Assembly: GCA_003695505.1 (NCBI GenBank)
Contig: RFIY01000078.1
Span: forward strand, 1-11,016
Source: Candidatus Dadabacteria bacterium
GTDB lineage: Bacteria; J088
DNA: 11,016 nt
Reading direction: 5' to 3'
Positions 1 through 7,372 of this stretch are shown in pieces; position 1 is the first letter of the stretch, and each line of letters begins with the position of its first letter. The notes beneath the pieces were generated by a model, which saw nothing but the letters and a program-made list of their open reading frames with translations, did not search any database and was not told where the DNA came from. Both the position numbers and the translations under genes were made by a program.

Positions 1-558
1 CCCGATGGATGCGTCGTCAAGACGTCTGGTGTAGATGAATCGATCTGGGTGTTCGAGGGCGCGGCGCATATCTGCGAAAGCCAGGATGACGCCGTCAGCG
101 ATATTCTCGAGGATCGGGTCAAGCCCGGTGATGTCGTGATCGTGCGCTACGAGGGACCGCGCGGTGGGCCCGGCATGCAGGAAATGCTCTATCCGACCAG
201 CTACCTGAAGGCGAAGGGGCTGGGCAAGCAGTGCGCGCTGATTACGGATGGGCGTTTTTCTGGTGGTACGAGCGGCCTGTCGATCGGACACGTTTCTCCA
301 GAGGCCGCGGCCGGTGGGGCGATCGGGCTCGTGGAACAGGGCGACCGCATTCGAATCGACATCCCCAATCGCTCGATCGAAATCATGATCGACGACGCCG
401 AACTGCAACGGCGACGGCAGGCGATGGAAGCGAAAGGCGCCGATGCGTGGTGTCCGGCGAAGCCGCGACCGCGCAAGGTCAGCAAGGCGCTGCGGGCGTA
501 CGCAAAATTCGCAACCAGCGCAGACCGCGGCGCCGTTCGCGACATCGATCAGGTCTGA
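1..558 (+). CDS. ilvD: Dihydroxy-acid dehydratase, C-terminal part (5' end outside window)
   Basis: The frame is open from base 1 and ends at TGA 556-558, so only the last 185 residues are present. IlvD dehydrates 2,3-dihydroxy-isovalerate and 2,3-dihydroxy-methylvalerate to the 2-keto acids that lead to valine, isoleucine and leucine. It is a cytoplasmic Fe-S enzyme. The match to the family is nearly residue by residue: [11 protein letters not shown] at the left edge, then ESQDDAV, the [15 protein letters not shown] block, the [22 protein letters not shown] block and the tail [11 protein letters not shown]. The GTG at 49 is internal, because IlvD-like sequence continues upstream of it in the same frame. 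The stop lies one base from the end of the convergent acyltransferase gene, so there is no room for a separate terminator; any terminator would lie inside that gene. Confidence 0.97.
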   Translation, partial: PDGCVVKTSGVDESIWVFEGAAHICESQDDAVSDILEDRVKPGDVVIVRYEGPRGGPGMQEMLYPTSYLKAKGLGKQCALITDGRFSGGTSGLSIGHVSPEAAAGGAIGLVEQGDRIRIDIPNRSIEIMIDDAELQRRRQAMEAKGADAWCPAKPRPRKVSKALRAYAKFATSADRGAVRDIDQV

Positions 559-559
559 A

Positions 560-2230
560 TCAGTCGGACGTTCGCTTCAGCCCCGCCAACGGGTCTGCGC
601 CGAGGCGGGACGATGTCTTTTTCGCCGTTTTGGAGGCCGACGCTCCCGAAGCTGTCTCTTTCTGTTTCACGGCAGATGTCACCGGTGCTTTTGCAGCGCG
701 AGCAGTCGCGGATGTTTTTGCCGTTTTTTGGCGACCGCCGGCACGACGCGTAGCGGTCGCTTTCTTTTTCGAAGCCGATTTCGTGGTTCGCTTTGCTGGC
801 GCGGTGGACGGTTTGTCGTCGATCCCCGCGGCGCGTTGCAAGTCGGCAAATGCGGTCTGCACCTCGTCGGCCAGATCCCAGATATCGGGACACAGGTCAG
901 GATCGGTGAAGAAGCCGAAATCGATGTTGTCGCGATAGCTGAACAGCGTGATGTTCAGTCCGCAACCGGCGAATATCGGCCCGATCGGATAGATCGCTTC
1001 GATCTGTGCACCGGCCAGATACAACGGGAAACGCGGTCCCGGGACATTGGAAATGATCACGTTGTGGGCGAGGACATTTTCGGACATCGCCGTCGAACTG
1101 TACAGGCGGACGCCGAGGTTGAAGGCGTGCGGACTGACGACTTCGGCCCATTCGGCCAGCAGGTCTGCGCCGATCGCGTCCAGTTCCTCCTTGGCGCGAA
1201 GCGTTTCCTTGTTGATCTCTCGCAGTCGTTCCAGCGGATCCGCAATGTGCGTCGCCAGCGTGCAGCGCAATGCAGAGACCTGGTTGGAGCCGCGTGCATT
1301 CTTGCGTTTGCCGTGCACGGAAACCGGGCAGGACGCAATCAAGGGCTCGTCTGGCAGATCGTCCTTGCGGGCCAGCCAGTTGCGCAGTGCCCCGCCACAG
1401 ACGGCCAGCACGACATCGTTGACAGTCGTGCCGGTCGCTTTCTTGACCGCTTTGACGTCATTCAGCGACAGCCTTGCAAAGGCCAGATTCCGCTTTGGCC
1501 CAACGCGGCGATTGAAATGCGTCGCGGGAACCGAGCGGGCGACCCCCCGTTCGACGCTGGCCAGGTCATCATCGAAGCGTTCGCGCCGGTCGAGCAGGTG
1601 CATGTAGTTTTCGATCGACTGACGCAATACCTTTGCGAATTTTCGCGGCTGCTTCGCCAGCTCGCGGCCGGCATATGCCAGCAGCTCGGCCTCAGTGGGT
1701 ATCGGATCGCCTTTCGGTTTGGGCGGGAGTTCGTCCGGAACCGGACGGGGCTGCATGTCGAATAGCGAGACCATCATCCCGGCGCCCGTGACCCCATCGA
1801 CCAGCGCGTGATGCATCTTGCCCAGGATCGCGATTCGTCCATCCTTGAGGCCTTCGATCAGCCAGACTTCCCAGAGCGGATAGCGCCGATCCATCGTGCC
1901 ATGCGTCAGTCGGCCGACGAGTTGCCCCAGCGCCTTTTCGTCGCCCGGTTGTGGTACGACCGCGTGGCGGACATGATGGATGATGTCGAAGTTCGGGTCG
2001 TCGATCCAGACAGGATAGTAGAGCCGCAAAGGCACCTCGACGAGCCGCTTGCGAAAGACCGGCGTCGTGCGTGCCTTCTGCTCCATGAATCGCTGCAACG
2101 CTTCGTAGGTGACCGGCACCGGCGCGGTAGACGGATCGCAGACCATCAGCGTCGAGACGTGCAATGGTGCTTCCGGCGTCTCCAGATAGAGAAATGAGGC
2201 ATCGAGCCCTGTCAGCGGTTCCATGGTCAA
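560..2230 (-). CDS. Wax ester synthase / acyl-CoA:diacylglycerol acyltransferase (WS/DGAT) with basic C-terminal tail
   Basis: This enzyme class esterifies fatty alcohols or diacylglycerol with acyl-CoA to make wax esters or triacylglycerol storage lipid. With the TTG start the protein has 556 residues. It shows the family N-terminus (PLTGLDASFLYLE), PLW near residues 118-120, the catalytic HHxxxDG motif (His140, His141, Asp145, Gly146), the NDVVLAVCGGALR block at 271-283 and NVPGPR at 395-400. The family core ends near residue 470. The last ~85 residues are an unusual low-complexity tail rich in Lys, Ala, Thr and Ser, resembling histone H1-like tails. Start choice: TTG at 2230 lies 8 bases after a GGGGGAG ribosome-binding sequence, whereas the in-frame ATG at 2224 lies 14 bases after it. 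Both are possible and differ by two residues. The gene is divergent from coaE and convergent with ilvD. Whether it makes wax esters or triacylglycerol cannot be told. Confidence 0.95.
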   Translation of the reverse strand: MTMEPLTGLDASFLYLETPEAPLHVSTLMVCDPSTAPVPVTYEALQRFMEQKARTTPVFRKRLVEVPLRLYYPVWIDDPNFDIIHHVRHAVVPQPGDEKALGQLVGRLTHGTMDRRYPLWEVWLIEGLKDGRIAILGKMHHALVDGVTGAGMMVSLFDMQPRPVPDELPPKPKGDPIPTEAELLAYAGRELAKQPRKFAKVLRQSIENYMHLLDRRERFDDDLASVERGVARSVPATHFNRRVGPKRNLAFARLSLNDVKAVKKATGTTVNDVVLAVCGGALRNWLARKDDLPDEPLIASCPVSVHGKRKNARGSNQVSALRCTLATHIADPLERLREINKETLRAKEELDAIGADLLAEWAEVVSPHAFNLGVRLYSSTAMSENVLAHNVIISNVPGPRFPLYLAGAQIEAIYPIGPIFAGCGLNITLFSYRDNIDFGFFTDPDLCPDIWDLADEVQTAFADLQRAAGIDDKPSTAPAKRTTKSASKKKATATRRAGGRQKTAKTSATARAAKAPVTSAVKQKETASGASASKTAKKTSSRLGADPLAGLKRTSD

Positions 2231-2264
2231 GGAGTTTTCTCCCCCTCAAAAAAACAAACGCGCG

Positions 2265-2297
2265 TTGCCGTCATGATACAGCCTCTATCTATATAAT
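2265..2297 (+). promoter_or_regulatory. Possible promoter for coaE (TATAAT box)
   Basis: A perfect TATAAT lies at 2292-2297 in the short AT-rich gap between the divergent acyltransferase and coaE genes. The best -35-like hexamer, TTGCCG at 2265-2270, is 21 bases upstream of it, which is too long. It is 19 bases from the overlapping TATATA at 2290-2295. If TATAAT is used, transcription would begin around 2303-2305, only about ten bases before the ATG of coaE. No convincing promoter was found for the acyltransferase on the other strand, although its leader contains a run of seven T. Confidence 0.4.
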
Positions 2298-2312
2298 CAT
2301 GTGCAGGCTGCA

Positions 2313-2924
2313 ATGAGCAAGATCGTCGCCATTACAGGGAACATCGGCAGCGGCAAATCGACCGTTGCAAGGCTGCTGGGGCGGCGGGGCGCGGTCGTCA
2401 TTGACGCGGACCAGCTCGCCCGCGATGTCGTTGCGCCGGGCACGCCCGGTGCGGCCGCGATTCGCGACGCGTTTGGTGATGAGGTGTTCGACGTCCACGG
2501 CGAACTGGATCGCAAGGCGCTCGGCGCCGTCGTCTTCGCCGACCCGGACGCGCGTCGGCGTCTGGAGCAGATCACCCACCCGGCAATTCGCGCCGAAATG
2601 ATGCAACGGATTGCCCGGGCGCAACGACAGGCGCCTCCGCTGATCGTGCTCGAGGTGCCGCTGCTGTTCGAGGGAGGGATGGACCGGATGTTTCCCGATG
2701 TCCTCCTGGTCGCGGCGGACGACGACGTACGGCGTCAGCGAATCGCAGCACGCGACAGCCTGCCAGCCGCAGAGATCGACAATCGCATGCGTTCGCAGAT
2801 GCCGCAGCAGGAAAAACTCGAACGCGCACGTTGGGTGATCTGGAACAACGGTGGACTCGATGCTCTGGAGGCGGCGGTCGAACGGCTCTGGCCTGAATTG
2901 ACGGGGGCGGTCAATCAGGTATGA
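2313..2924 (+). CDS. coaE: Dephospho-CoA kinase
   Basis: CoaE phosphorylates the 3'-hydroxyl of dephospho-CoA with ATP, the last step of coenzyme A synthesis, in the cytoplasm. The 203-residue protein has the P-loop GNIGSGKST at residues 8-16, then DADQLARDVV, ITHPAIR and VPLLFEGGMD, all typical family blocks, and ends with the conserved Lys-to-Asn-Gly region (EKLERARWVIWNNGG). Length is normal for the family. Start: ATG 2313 gives MSKIVAITG, the usual short N-terminus. A GTG at 2301 would add only four residues. The ATG has no good Shine-Dalgarno sequence, which fits a very short leader. It is not beside pilD or yacG, the common gammaproteobacterial neighbours. The chemoreceptor gene follows 61 bases later. 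Confidence 0.96.
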   Translation: MSKIVAITGNIGSGKSTVARLLGRRGAVVIDADQLARDVVAPGTPGAAAIRDAFGDEVFDVHGELDRKALGAVVFADPDARRRLEQITHPAIRAEMMQRIARAQRQAPPLIVLEVPLLFEGGMDRMFPDVLLVAADDDVRRQRIAARDSLPAAEIDNRMRSQMPQQEKLERARWVIWNNGGLDALEAAVERLWPELTGAVNQV

Positions 2925-2985
2925 TCTGTACACGCAGCAACTCGCGCAGCACACCTTCGCTCGCTGACGCACTGGAGCCGGCCGT

Positions 2986-5049
2986 ATGAGTCTCAAATTG
3001 CGCCTGATTCTGATCACCGGGTCGGTCTTGCTGTTCGTTTTTCTGGCGATTACGGGGATCAATACGATCACGTTCCAGAACGTATATATGGACACGCTGA
3101 GTGAGCAGGGCGTGAATCTGACGCACCTGCTCCGGCGCCAGATCGCGACCCAGTTGTCGATGACCTCTGGTGACGAGGCCAGTCTGTCCCGGTTCTCGTT
3201 GCAGTTGCGGGAGTTGAACGAGGGGGTCAGCGGGTTGCGCGAAGTCATGCTCGTCAATGGCGAGGGCACTATTCTGGCGCACCCTGATGTGGCGCGCATC
3301 GGCGAGACGCTGCGCCCGGCTCCGGCCAAGCTCGACTGGGATGGGCGCGACACGGTTCTGCGTTCCGACCTCGATCGTCTGTCCCTGTTCGTGCCGGTGC
3401 ATGAGCCGACGAGCGAACAGACGGTCTGGCTGCGCGCCGACTTCGACCGCAACATGATCAACCAGACACTGGCCGGCATCTGGTCCAAGGCGATCGCCGT
3501 GATGCTGTTCGGCCTGGTGCTCGTGTTTATCGCGAACACGTGGTTTTTCAACCGGAATATTGCCCAGCCGCTGCTTTCGCTGCGCGAAACGTTTATCGAA
3601 ATCGGCGAGGGGAACCTGACCGTTCCGATGCCGGTCTTTCGTGATCAGGAATTCGATCTGGCTGCGCGCGGCCTGACGGGTATGCTCGCGAACTTGCGTC
3701 AGATCGTGCAGCGGATGACGACGATGTCGGTCGATCTGAACGAGACAAGTGACCGGTTGTCGCGCGAGTTTCAGATCCTGCACCGCGAATCCGGTCGGAT
3801 CAGCGAGAACCTCGAACAGACGGAGTCGATTCTGCAGGCGATGCGTTCGGACGTCGAACTCGCCAATACACAGGTTGAGGATCTGTTCCTGCTGGCTCAG
3901 GATACCAGCGCCAGCGTCTTGCAGATCAAGGCGAGCATCGAAAATGTCGATGAACGGACCGACCAGCTCGACCGTACGATTGGCCAGACGCTTGAGCGCC
4001 TCGCAGCGGTGACGGCCGAAATCGAAAAGGTCGCGACCCGGCATACCCAGATTGCGACCGATACCGACGATATGGCCGGCGCCATTCAGGAGCTCGCGCT
4101 GAGCATCAACGAGGTCGGCAGCAATGCCGCTCGCAGCCTGACGATCACGCAGACGGTGCGAGGTCGCGCCGACGAAGGCGTTGGCGCAATCGAGGGCACC
4201 GTGCAGGAAATGTCGAGTATTCGTGATGCCGTCCGCGAAGTCGAGACGCGCAGCCAGCGGTTGCAGCAGCGTAGTGAAGAGATCGAGGGTATTCTGCGCG
4301 TGATTCATCAGGTCACCGAAAAGACGAATCTGCTGGCACTGAATGCATCGATCATTGCCGCGCAGGCCGGCGAACACGGTCGCAGCTTCAGCGTCGTTGC
4401 CGAAGAGATCCGCGATCTGGCCAACCGTGTTCAGCAGAGCACCCGCCAGATCGAAGAACTCGTCAAGGGTGTCGAGGCTGAGACACTGGCTGTCGGTGAG
4501 CAGGTACGCACCGCGATTGAACAGGTCGAGCGGGGCGAACAGCGCGTTCTCGAGGCGAAAGACAAATTACTCAAGATCGTCGAGTCGAGCACCGAAAGTG
4601 ACCAGATGAGCCAGGCGATCGCCCGCGCGATGGATGAGCAGGCCCAGGTATCGGGCAATATCGCCGAAGTCACCAACAAGATCCAGAGCCTGATCCATGA
4701 TGTCTCGCGTGCGACGCAGGCCCAGGCAGAACAGACCAGCGAGCTGAATCAGACCAGCCGAACCGTTGGTGAACTCAGTGCCGAGGTCAAGCGGTCGATT
4801 CAGGAAGAAACCGAGGGCGCCCGGCGCGTGGCGGACGCGGCCAGCAGGATGGAGAATGGCTTGCGCCAGATTTCCGATGCGACCGCGCGGCAGGCCCAGG
4901 AAAGCCAGCGGATGACGGAGTCGACGACCGAAAATCTGATTGCACTTCGCGACGCCGTCCGTATGATTGCCTCGTTCGACGAACGATTGACGCGGCTGCG
5001 TTCCGAGGCAGCAGAGCTCGATAAACTGTTATCGTCGTTCCGGGCCTGA
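2986..5049 (+). CDS. Methyl-accepting chemotaxis protein
   Basis: This is an inner-membrane chemoreceptor that signals through a CheA/CheW complex. The start is ATG 2986, with GGAG eight bases upstream. In the 687 residues I see TM1 at about 6-27, a periplasmic domain at about 28-167 (Cache-like by size and position, ligand unknown), TM2 at about 168-188, a HAMP region at about 189-242, then a long coiled coil to the C-terminus. The hairpin tip is at about 444-466 ([22 protein letters not shown]), followed by [16 protein letters not shown]. The canonical tip has NAAIEAARAGE; here Glu is Ile457 and Arg is Gln460. After the tip come similar Gln-rich helical segments near 545-567, 573-594 and 629-650. 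There is no C-terminal NWETF-type CheR tether. No che gene is nearby, so this is an orphan receptor. Family assignment is firm; the stimulus is unknown. Confidence 0.96.
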   Translation: MSLKLRLILITGSVLLFVFLAITGINTITFQNVYMDTLSEQGVNLTHLLRRQIATQLSMTSGDEASLSRFSLQLRELNEGVSGLREVMLVNGEGTILAHPDVARIGETLRPAPAKLDWDGRDTVLRSDLDRLSLFVPVHEPTSEQTVWLRADFDRNMINQTLAGIWSKAIAVMLFGLVLVFIANTWFFNRNIAQPLLSLRETFIEIGEGNLTVPMPVFRDQEFDLAARGLTGMLANLRQIVQRMTTMSVDLNETSDRLSREFQILHRESGRISENLEQTESILQAMRSDVELANTQVEDLFLLAQDTSASVLQIKASIENVDERTDQLDRTIGQTLERLAAVTAEIEKVATRHTQIATDTDDMAGAIQELALSINEVGSNAARSLTITQTVRGRADEGVGAIEGTVQEMSSIRDAVREVETRSQRLQQRSEEIEGILRVIHQVTEKTNLLALNASIIAAQAGEHGRSFSVVAEEIRDLANRVQQSTRQIEELVKGVEAETLAVGEQVRTAIEQVERGEQRVLEAKDKLLKIVESSTESDQMSQAIARAMDEQAQVSGNIAEVTNKIQSLIHDVSRATQAQAEQTSELNQTSRTVGELSAEVKRSIQEETEGARRVADAASRMENGLRQISDATARQAQESQRMTESTTENLIALRDAVRMIASFDERLTRLRSEAAELDKLLSSFRA

Positions 5050-5066
5050 CCATGTGGCCGGGGGTG

Positions 5067-5096
5067 TTGGCAGGTGGGGCAACGCTGTGCTATGAT
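5067..5096 (+). promoter_or_regulatory. Sigma70-type promoter of the DUF481-like gene
   Basis: TTGGCA (5067-5072) and TATGAT (5091-5096) are separated by 18 bases. TGC directly before the second box gives an extended -10 element. This is the best promoter match in the window. Transcription should start near 5103, giving a leader of about 160 bases before the ATG at 5263. Its position just after the chemoreceptor stop shows that the downstream gene can be expressed independently. Confidence 0.65.
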
Positions 5097-5128
5097 TGAT
5101 CTTGTTGTGAATGATCGAACAGGTTTGT

Positions 5129-5183
5129 GTGCTGCGGGGTGGCAGTTACCTTCTTCTCCCCCCTCGCTCCTGCCCCGCAGCAC
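5129..5183. promoter_or_regulatory. Long-stem hairpin in the leader of the DUF481-like gene
   Basis: GTGCTGCGGGG (5129-5139) is perfectly complementary to CCCCGCAGCAC (5173-5183). Two G-U pairs and one G-C pair extend the stem to 14 pairs, leaving a 27-base loop (5143-5169) that is very pyrimidine-rich. No U-run follows, so it is not a classical terminator. It sits between the predicted transcription start and the ribosome-binding site and may control stability or translation. Further on, CTCCGG at 5205-5210 can pair with CCGGAG at 5250-5255, which contains most of the Shine-Dalgarno sequence. Confidence 0.6.
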
Positions 5184-5262
5184 CATTTTCGATTTGCCGA
5201 CCAGCTCCGGTCGTACCCCCACACTCATTTCAGACTCCTGAACTTTGCCCCGGAGGACCCCG

Positions 5263-6204
5263 ATGTCAAAAGGCTGGATCCTGTTTGTCGCATTATTTGC
5301 CGCTGCACCGGCGTGGGCACAAGACGAACCCGCAGCCGCGCCTGCCACAACGGAATCGGCAGAAGCCACGGCTGAGCCTGCAGCAGATGTCGCAGAAGCC
5401 GTACTCGACGAAGCGGCTGCGTCGGCAGAAACCACTGAAACTGGACCAGAATGGGAAGCCTCCTGCGGCATCGGTGGCTCCATGAGCGGCGGAAACACGC
5501 GATTTGGTTCGGTCGCAGGGGACTGCCGGATTGCGCGAGAATCGGGCAAGATCCGTGTCCAGCTTGATGGCGCCGGCCATTTTGGTCGTACCCGCTATGG
5601 CGGTATCGGTAATTACGCGAGCGGCCTGCCGATTACCGAAGGCTCATTCATCGTGACGCAGAAGGATTATATGGCCTCGCTGCGTGAAGACTACTATGCG
5701 CGCGAAGATAAGCGGACGTTCCTTTTCTCGGTTCAGGAATTCAAGAGCAACGAATTCGCGGGCTACGACTGGCGCATCGCGGTCGAGGCGGGCGGCGGTT
5801 ACCTGTATGTCAAGAATGACAAGCAGGAGCATGGATTCGAAGCCGGGGCAGAGTACGAATTCGAGAATGGCGTCGTGTCGGGCGAAGACGAGCACCGCTA
5901 CGGGTTTGGTGCCGGCATCTTCGGCGAGACGATTTTCAGCGAACGTAGTTTGCTGGGCTACGAGGCGCGCTACCGGCCGTCGTTCACGGAGCGCGACGAC
6001 TGGCGTGCACTGCTGGCGACCTATTTCAACTTCCGCATCAACGACTGGCTGGCCTACAAGACCGGTCTGCGCGTCGATTTCGACAAGCAGCCGTCGATGA
6101 TCGAGCCATATGGCCCCGACGGCAACAAGATCGCGGGTCTGACCGTTTCGGCCAAAAAGACGGATGTCCTCTGGACAAACCAGCTCACGATTACGATTTT
6201 CTGA
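5263..6204 (+). CDS. Secreted DUF481-like outer-membrane beta-barrel protein
   Basis: A 313-residue protein starting at ATG 5263, chosen because GGAGG at 5252-5256 lies six bases before it; a TTG at 5245 in the same frame is upstream of that site. A Sec signal peptide is clear (residues 1-19, predicted cleavage AWA|QDE). Residues 20-62 form an Ala/Glu/Thr-rich disordered linker. From about 65 the protein shows alternating aromatic/polar strands, beginning with a Gly-rich SMSGGNTRFG segment like the first strand of DUF481 (YdiY-type) proteins, and ending in Phe313, the usual signal for BAM-mediated barrel insertion. Cys68 and Cys88 may form a disulfide. The role of DUF481 proteins is poorly known; some are linked to salt or acid stress. 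Another small-barrel family is possible. The gene has its own promoter and a structured leader. Confidence 0.8.
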   Translation: MSKGWILFVALFAAAPAWAQDEPAAAPATTESAEATAEPAADVAEAVLDEAAASAETTETGPEWEASCGIGGSMSGGNTRFGSVAGDCRIARESGKIRVQLDGAGHFGRTRYGGIGNYASGLPITEGSFIVTQKDYMASLREDYYAREDKRTFLFSVQEFKSNEFAGYDWRIAVEAGGGYLYVKNDKQEHGFEAGAEYEFENGVVSGEDEHRYGFGAGIFGETIFSERSLLGYEARYRPSFTERDDWRALLATYFNFRINDWLAYKTGLRVDFDKQPSMIEPYGPDGNKIAGLTVSAKKTDVLWTNQLTITIF

Positions 6205-6450
6205 CGGAAGTTGCGCCGCCTTGCGGCAAGCGTTGGTCTGGATCGGGTTCCGGCCGTCCTTCGGCTGGTCGGCTGGAGTTCGAACCCCGGATCAGGTTCG
6301 TGGCCACACAATGAGCGAGGAGCCGCGTTCGTATCCACGTCACGTTGCGCTTCGCCGTGCGCGAAAAAGCCGCCAGAATAATCGCATGGTTCGAAGCGGT
6401 GGACATGGCCCAACGTGGGAAAGTTCGCAATGCGGTGCTGCCGTGATCCC
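6205..6450. other. Gene-free intergenic stretch with inverted repeats
   Basis: I see no convincing gene here. A small hairpin (GCCGC, loop CTT, GCGGC at 6215-6227) follows the stop of the barrel gene by ten bases. It is followed by a larger structure: CTGGATCGGGTTC (6238-6250) pairs imperfectly with GAACCCCGGATCAG (6282-6295) and encloses a smaller hairpin (6250-6268). There is no T-run, so a simple intrinsic terminator is not shown. Overlapping open frames on both strands are short, lack start signals and look non-coding. The stretch could be a dispersed structured repeat or an RNA element, but copy number cannot be judged from one window. Confidence 0.5.
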
Positions 6451-6735
6451 ATGACGTTCCGTTTGCTGTTCGTTCTGTTGGTGTTGGGAGGGCTCAGCAC
6501 GAGTGGTGTGACCCCCTCCGCCGAGCGGGAAAAGATACGCTGCAAACCGAGATGCTGGGATACCGAAGAAATCATCCGCACCTTTCCGCTCACGGTCATT
6601 GTGGACGGTGCGGAGGTTCCGGTCGATCAATACTATCAAGGTGATGCGCCAACATTCGTGCTGTCTGCCCACACGGATGGGCTGAGCTGGCTGTACGAGC
6701 GCGGCAATTTCACGATTTCCGGGCCGGCGCGATGA
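6451..6735 (+). CDS. Small exported protein of unknown function
   Basis: I do not recognise this family. From ATG 6451 the protein has 94 residues: a hydrophobic N-terminus typical of a Sec signal peptide (residues 3-20, likely cut before AEREK near 25), then a short mature part of about 70 residues with a CKPRC motif (Cys31, Cys35) and a beta-rich look (TVIVDGAEVPVDQYY, TFVLSAH). Start is uncertain: ATG 6430 (seven residues more, weak GGGAAAG upstream) and GTG 6415 are in frame; 6451 gives the cleanest signal peptide. The stop overlaps the next start (ATGA at 6732-6735), so the two genes are almost certainly co-transcribed and translationally coupled. The CxxxC pair could bind a metal or form a disulfide in the periplasm, but nothing else supports this. 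Confidence 0.6.
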   Translation: MTFRLLFVLLVLGGLSTSGVTPSAEREKIRCKPRCWDTEEIIRTFPLTVIVDGAEVPVDQYYQGDAPTFVLSAHTDGLSWLYERGNFTISGPAR

Positions 6736-7226
6736 GCAGAGCATTTCTAATCACACTCCTCTGCGCAGTCGTATTGCCGGGTCCAGGTTGCGGACCGGTG
6801 CTTTGTGGACAGGAAGACTTCCGTGTTCCGAATGGCGAAATCAAAGCGGCGCTCGCGGATGCCGCGGTTGCGCGGTCTGTGACGACCAGAGGGGCGGATG
6901 TGCCGCAGCCGGAGGTCATGTCCGTCGACGCGGCCCGCGAGACGACAGATGCCCCATCGCAGATTTCGTTTCTGCTTGCCGACAAGATCACCATCCAGGT
7001 CGACAAGGGCAGGGAGGCTCGTGACGACGAGAACCCGGCGCTTCCGACGGAGATCCTCGGCGCGGACCGCACAATTACCTACCAGGATGGCCGCGTCACG
7101 ATTGAGTATGTCGTGGACGGGCACCATGTGCAAGAGGTCTTCCAGATTCGCGCGTCGGAAATCTATGCGCTGGAACCCGATTCTTGTAAAGCGTCGCAAT
7201 CGTCCCCTCTGCAGATTCAACCATAA
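6732..7226 (+). CDS. Exported protein of unknown function, coupled to the gene before it
   Basis: A 164-residue protein starting at the ATG inside the ATGA overlap with the preceding gene. The N-terminus (MSRAFLITLLCAVVLPG) is a good export signal. Cys20 follows PGPG, which is a poor lipobox, so cleavage by signal peptidase I a little later is as likely as lipidation. The middle (about 30-110) is polar, Ala/Asp/Arg-rich and probably partly disordered; the C-terminal part (about 112-147) looks like a small beta sheet (RTITYQDGRVTIEYVVDG). Cys25 and Cys152 could form a disulfide. I recognise no family. Arrangement with the small exported protein suggests the two work together in the envelope. 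Confidence 0.6.
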   Translation: MSRAFLITLLCAVVLPGPGCGPVLCGQEDFRVPNGEIKAALADAAVARSVTTRGADVPQPEVMSVDAARETTDAPSQISFLLADKITIQVDKGREARDDENPALPTEILGADRTITYQDGRVTIEYVVDGHHVQEVFQIRASEIYALEPDSCKASQSSPLQIQP

Positions 7227-7303
7227 CGAACAGGGCGATCGCGCCGTGCGTTGCCCGGGGAGTGAAGGAACACGCCGACCGGCCGTAGCAGCGGCTCGCG
7301 CCG

Positions 7304-7326
7304 ACCGGGTCACGTCGTGATCCGGT
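7304..7326. other. Perfect-stem hairpin upstream of the HIRAN gene
   Basis: ACCGGGTCAC (7304-7313) pairs with GTGATCCGGT (7317-7326) through ten pairs including one G-T, with a three-base loop. It lies in the 146-base gap between the exported-protein gene and the HIRAN gene and overlaps the second copy of a short direct repeat (CGCCGACCGG at 7273-7282 and 7299-7308). No T-run follows, so it may be a Rho-assisted end for the upstream pair or an element in the downstream leader. Confidence 0.5.
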
Positions 7327-7372
7327 GCGGGCGGTACGCTGTCTGGCTGGATCGTAGTGAACGGAGGTCGCG

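Noticed and set aside
443-1765. Long open frame on the + strand across the ilvD end and the acyltransferase gene
   Set aside because: It is antisense to a gene with clear family motifs, has Arg/Cys-rich composition typical of GC-rich shadow frames and no recognisable domain.
2299-2316. Five-codon leader peptide (MCRLQ) overlapping the coaE start
   Set aside because: No ribosome-binding site, and its ATG lies at or before the likely transcription start; it is too short to separate from chance.
2911-4377. Long minus-strand frame of 488 codons opposite the chemoreceptor
   Set aside because: Fully antisense to an MCP with intact domains; rich in Arg, His and Gln, which mirrors the codons of the sense strand.
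5129-5200. Leader hairpin as an intrinsic terminator for the chemoreceptor gene
   Set aside because: The loop is 27 bases and only CATTTTCGATTTG follows, not a proper T-run; it also lies downstream of the next gene's promoter.
6238-6310. tRNA-like signal (GTTCGAAC loop, then GTGGCCA)
   Set aside because: The stem around the loop does not pair as a T-arm and no acceptor, D or anticodon arms could be built.
6164-6454. Open frame across the intergenic stretch after the barrel gene
   Set aside because: It starts inside the barrel gene, has no ribosome-binding site and shows low-complexity Arg/Ser composition without a domain.
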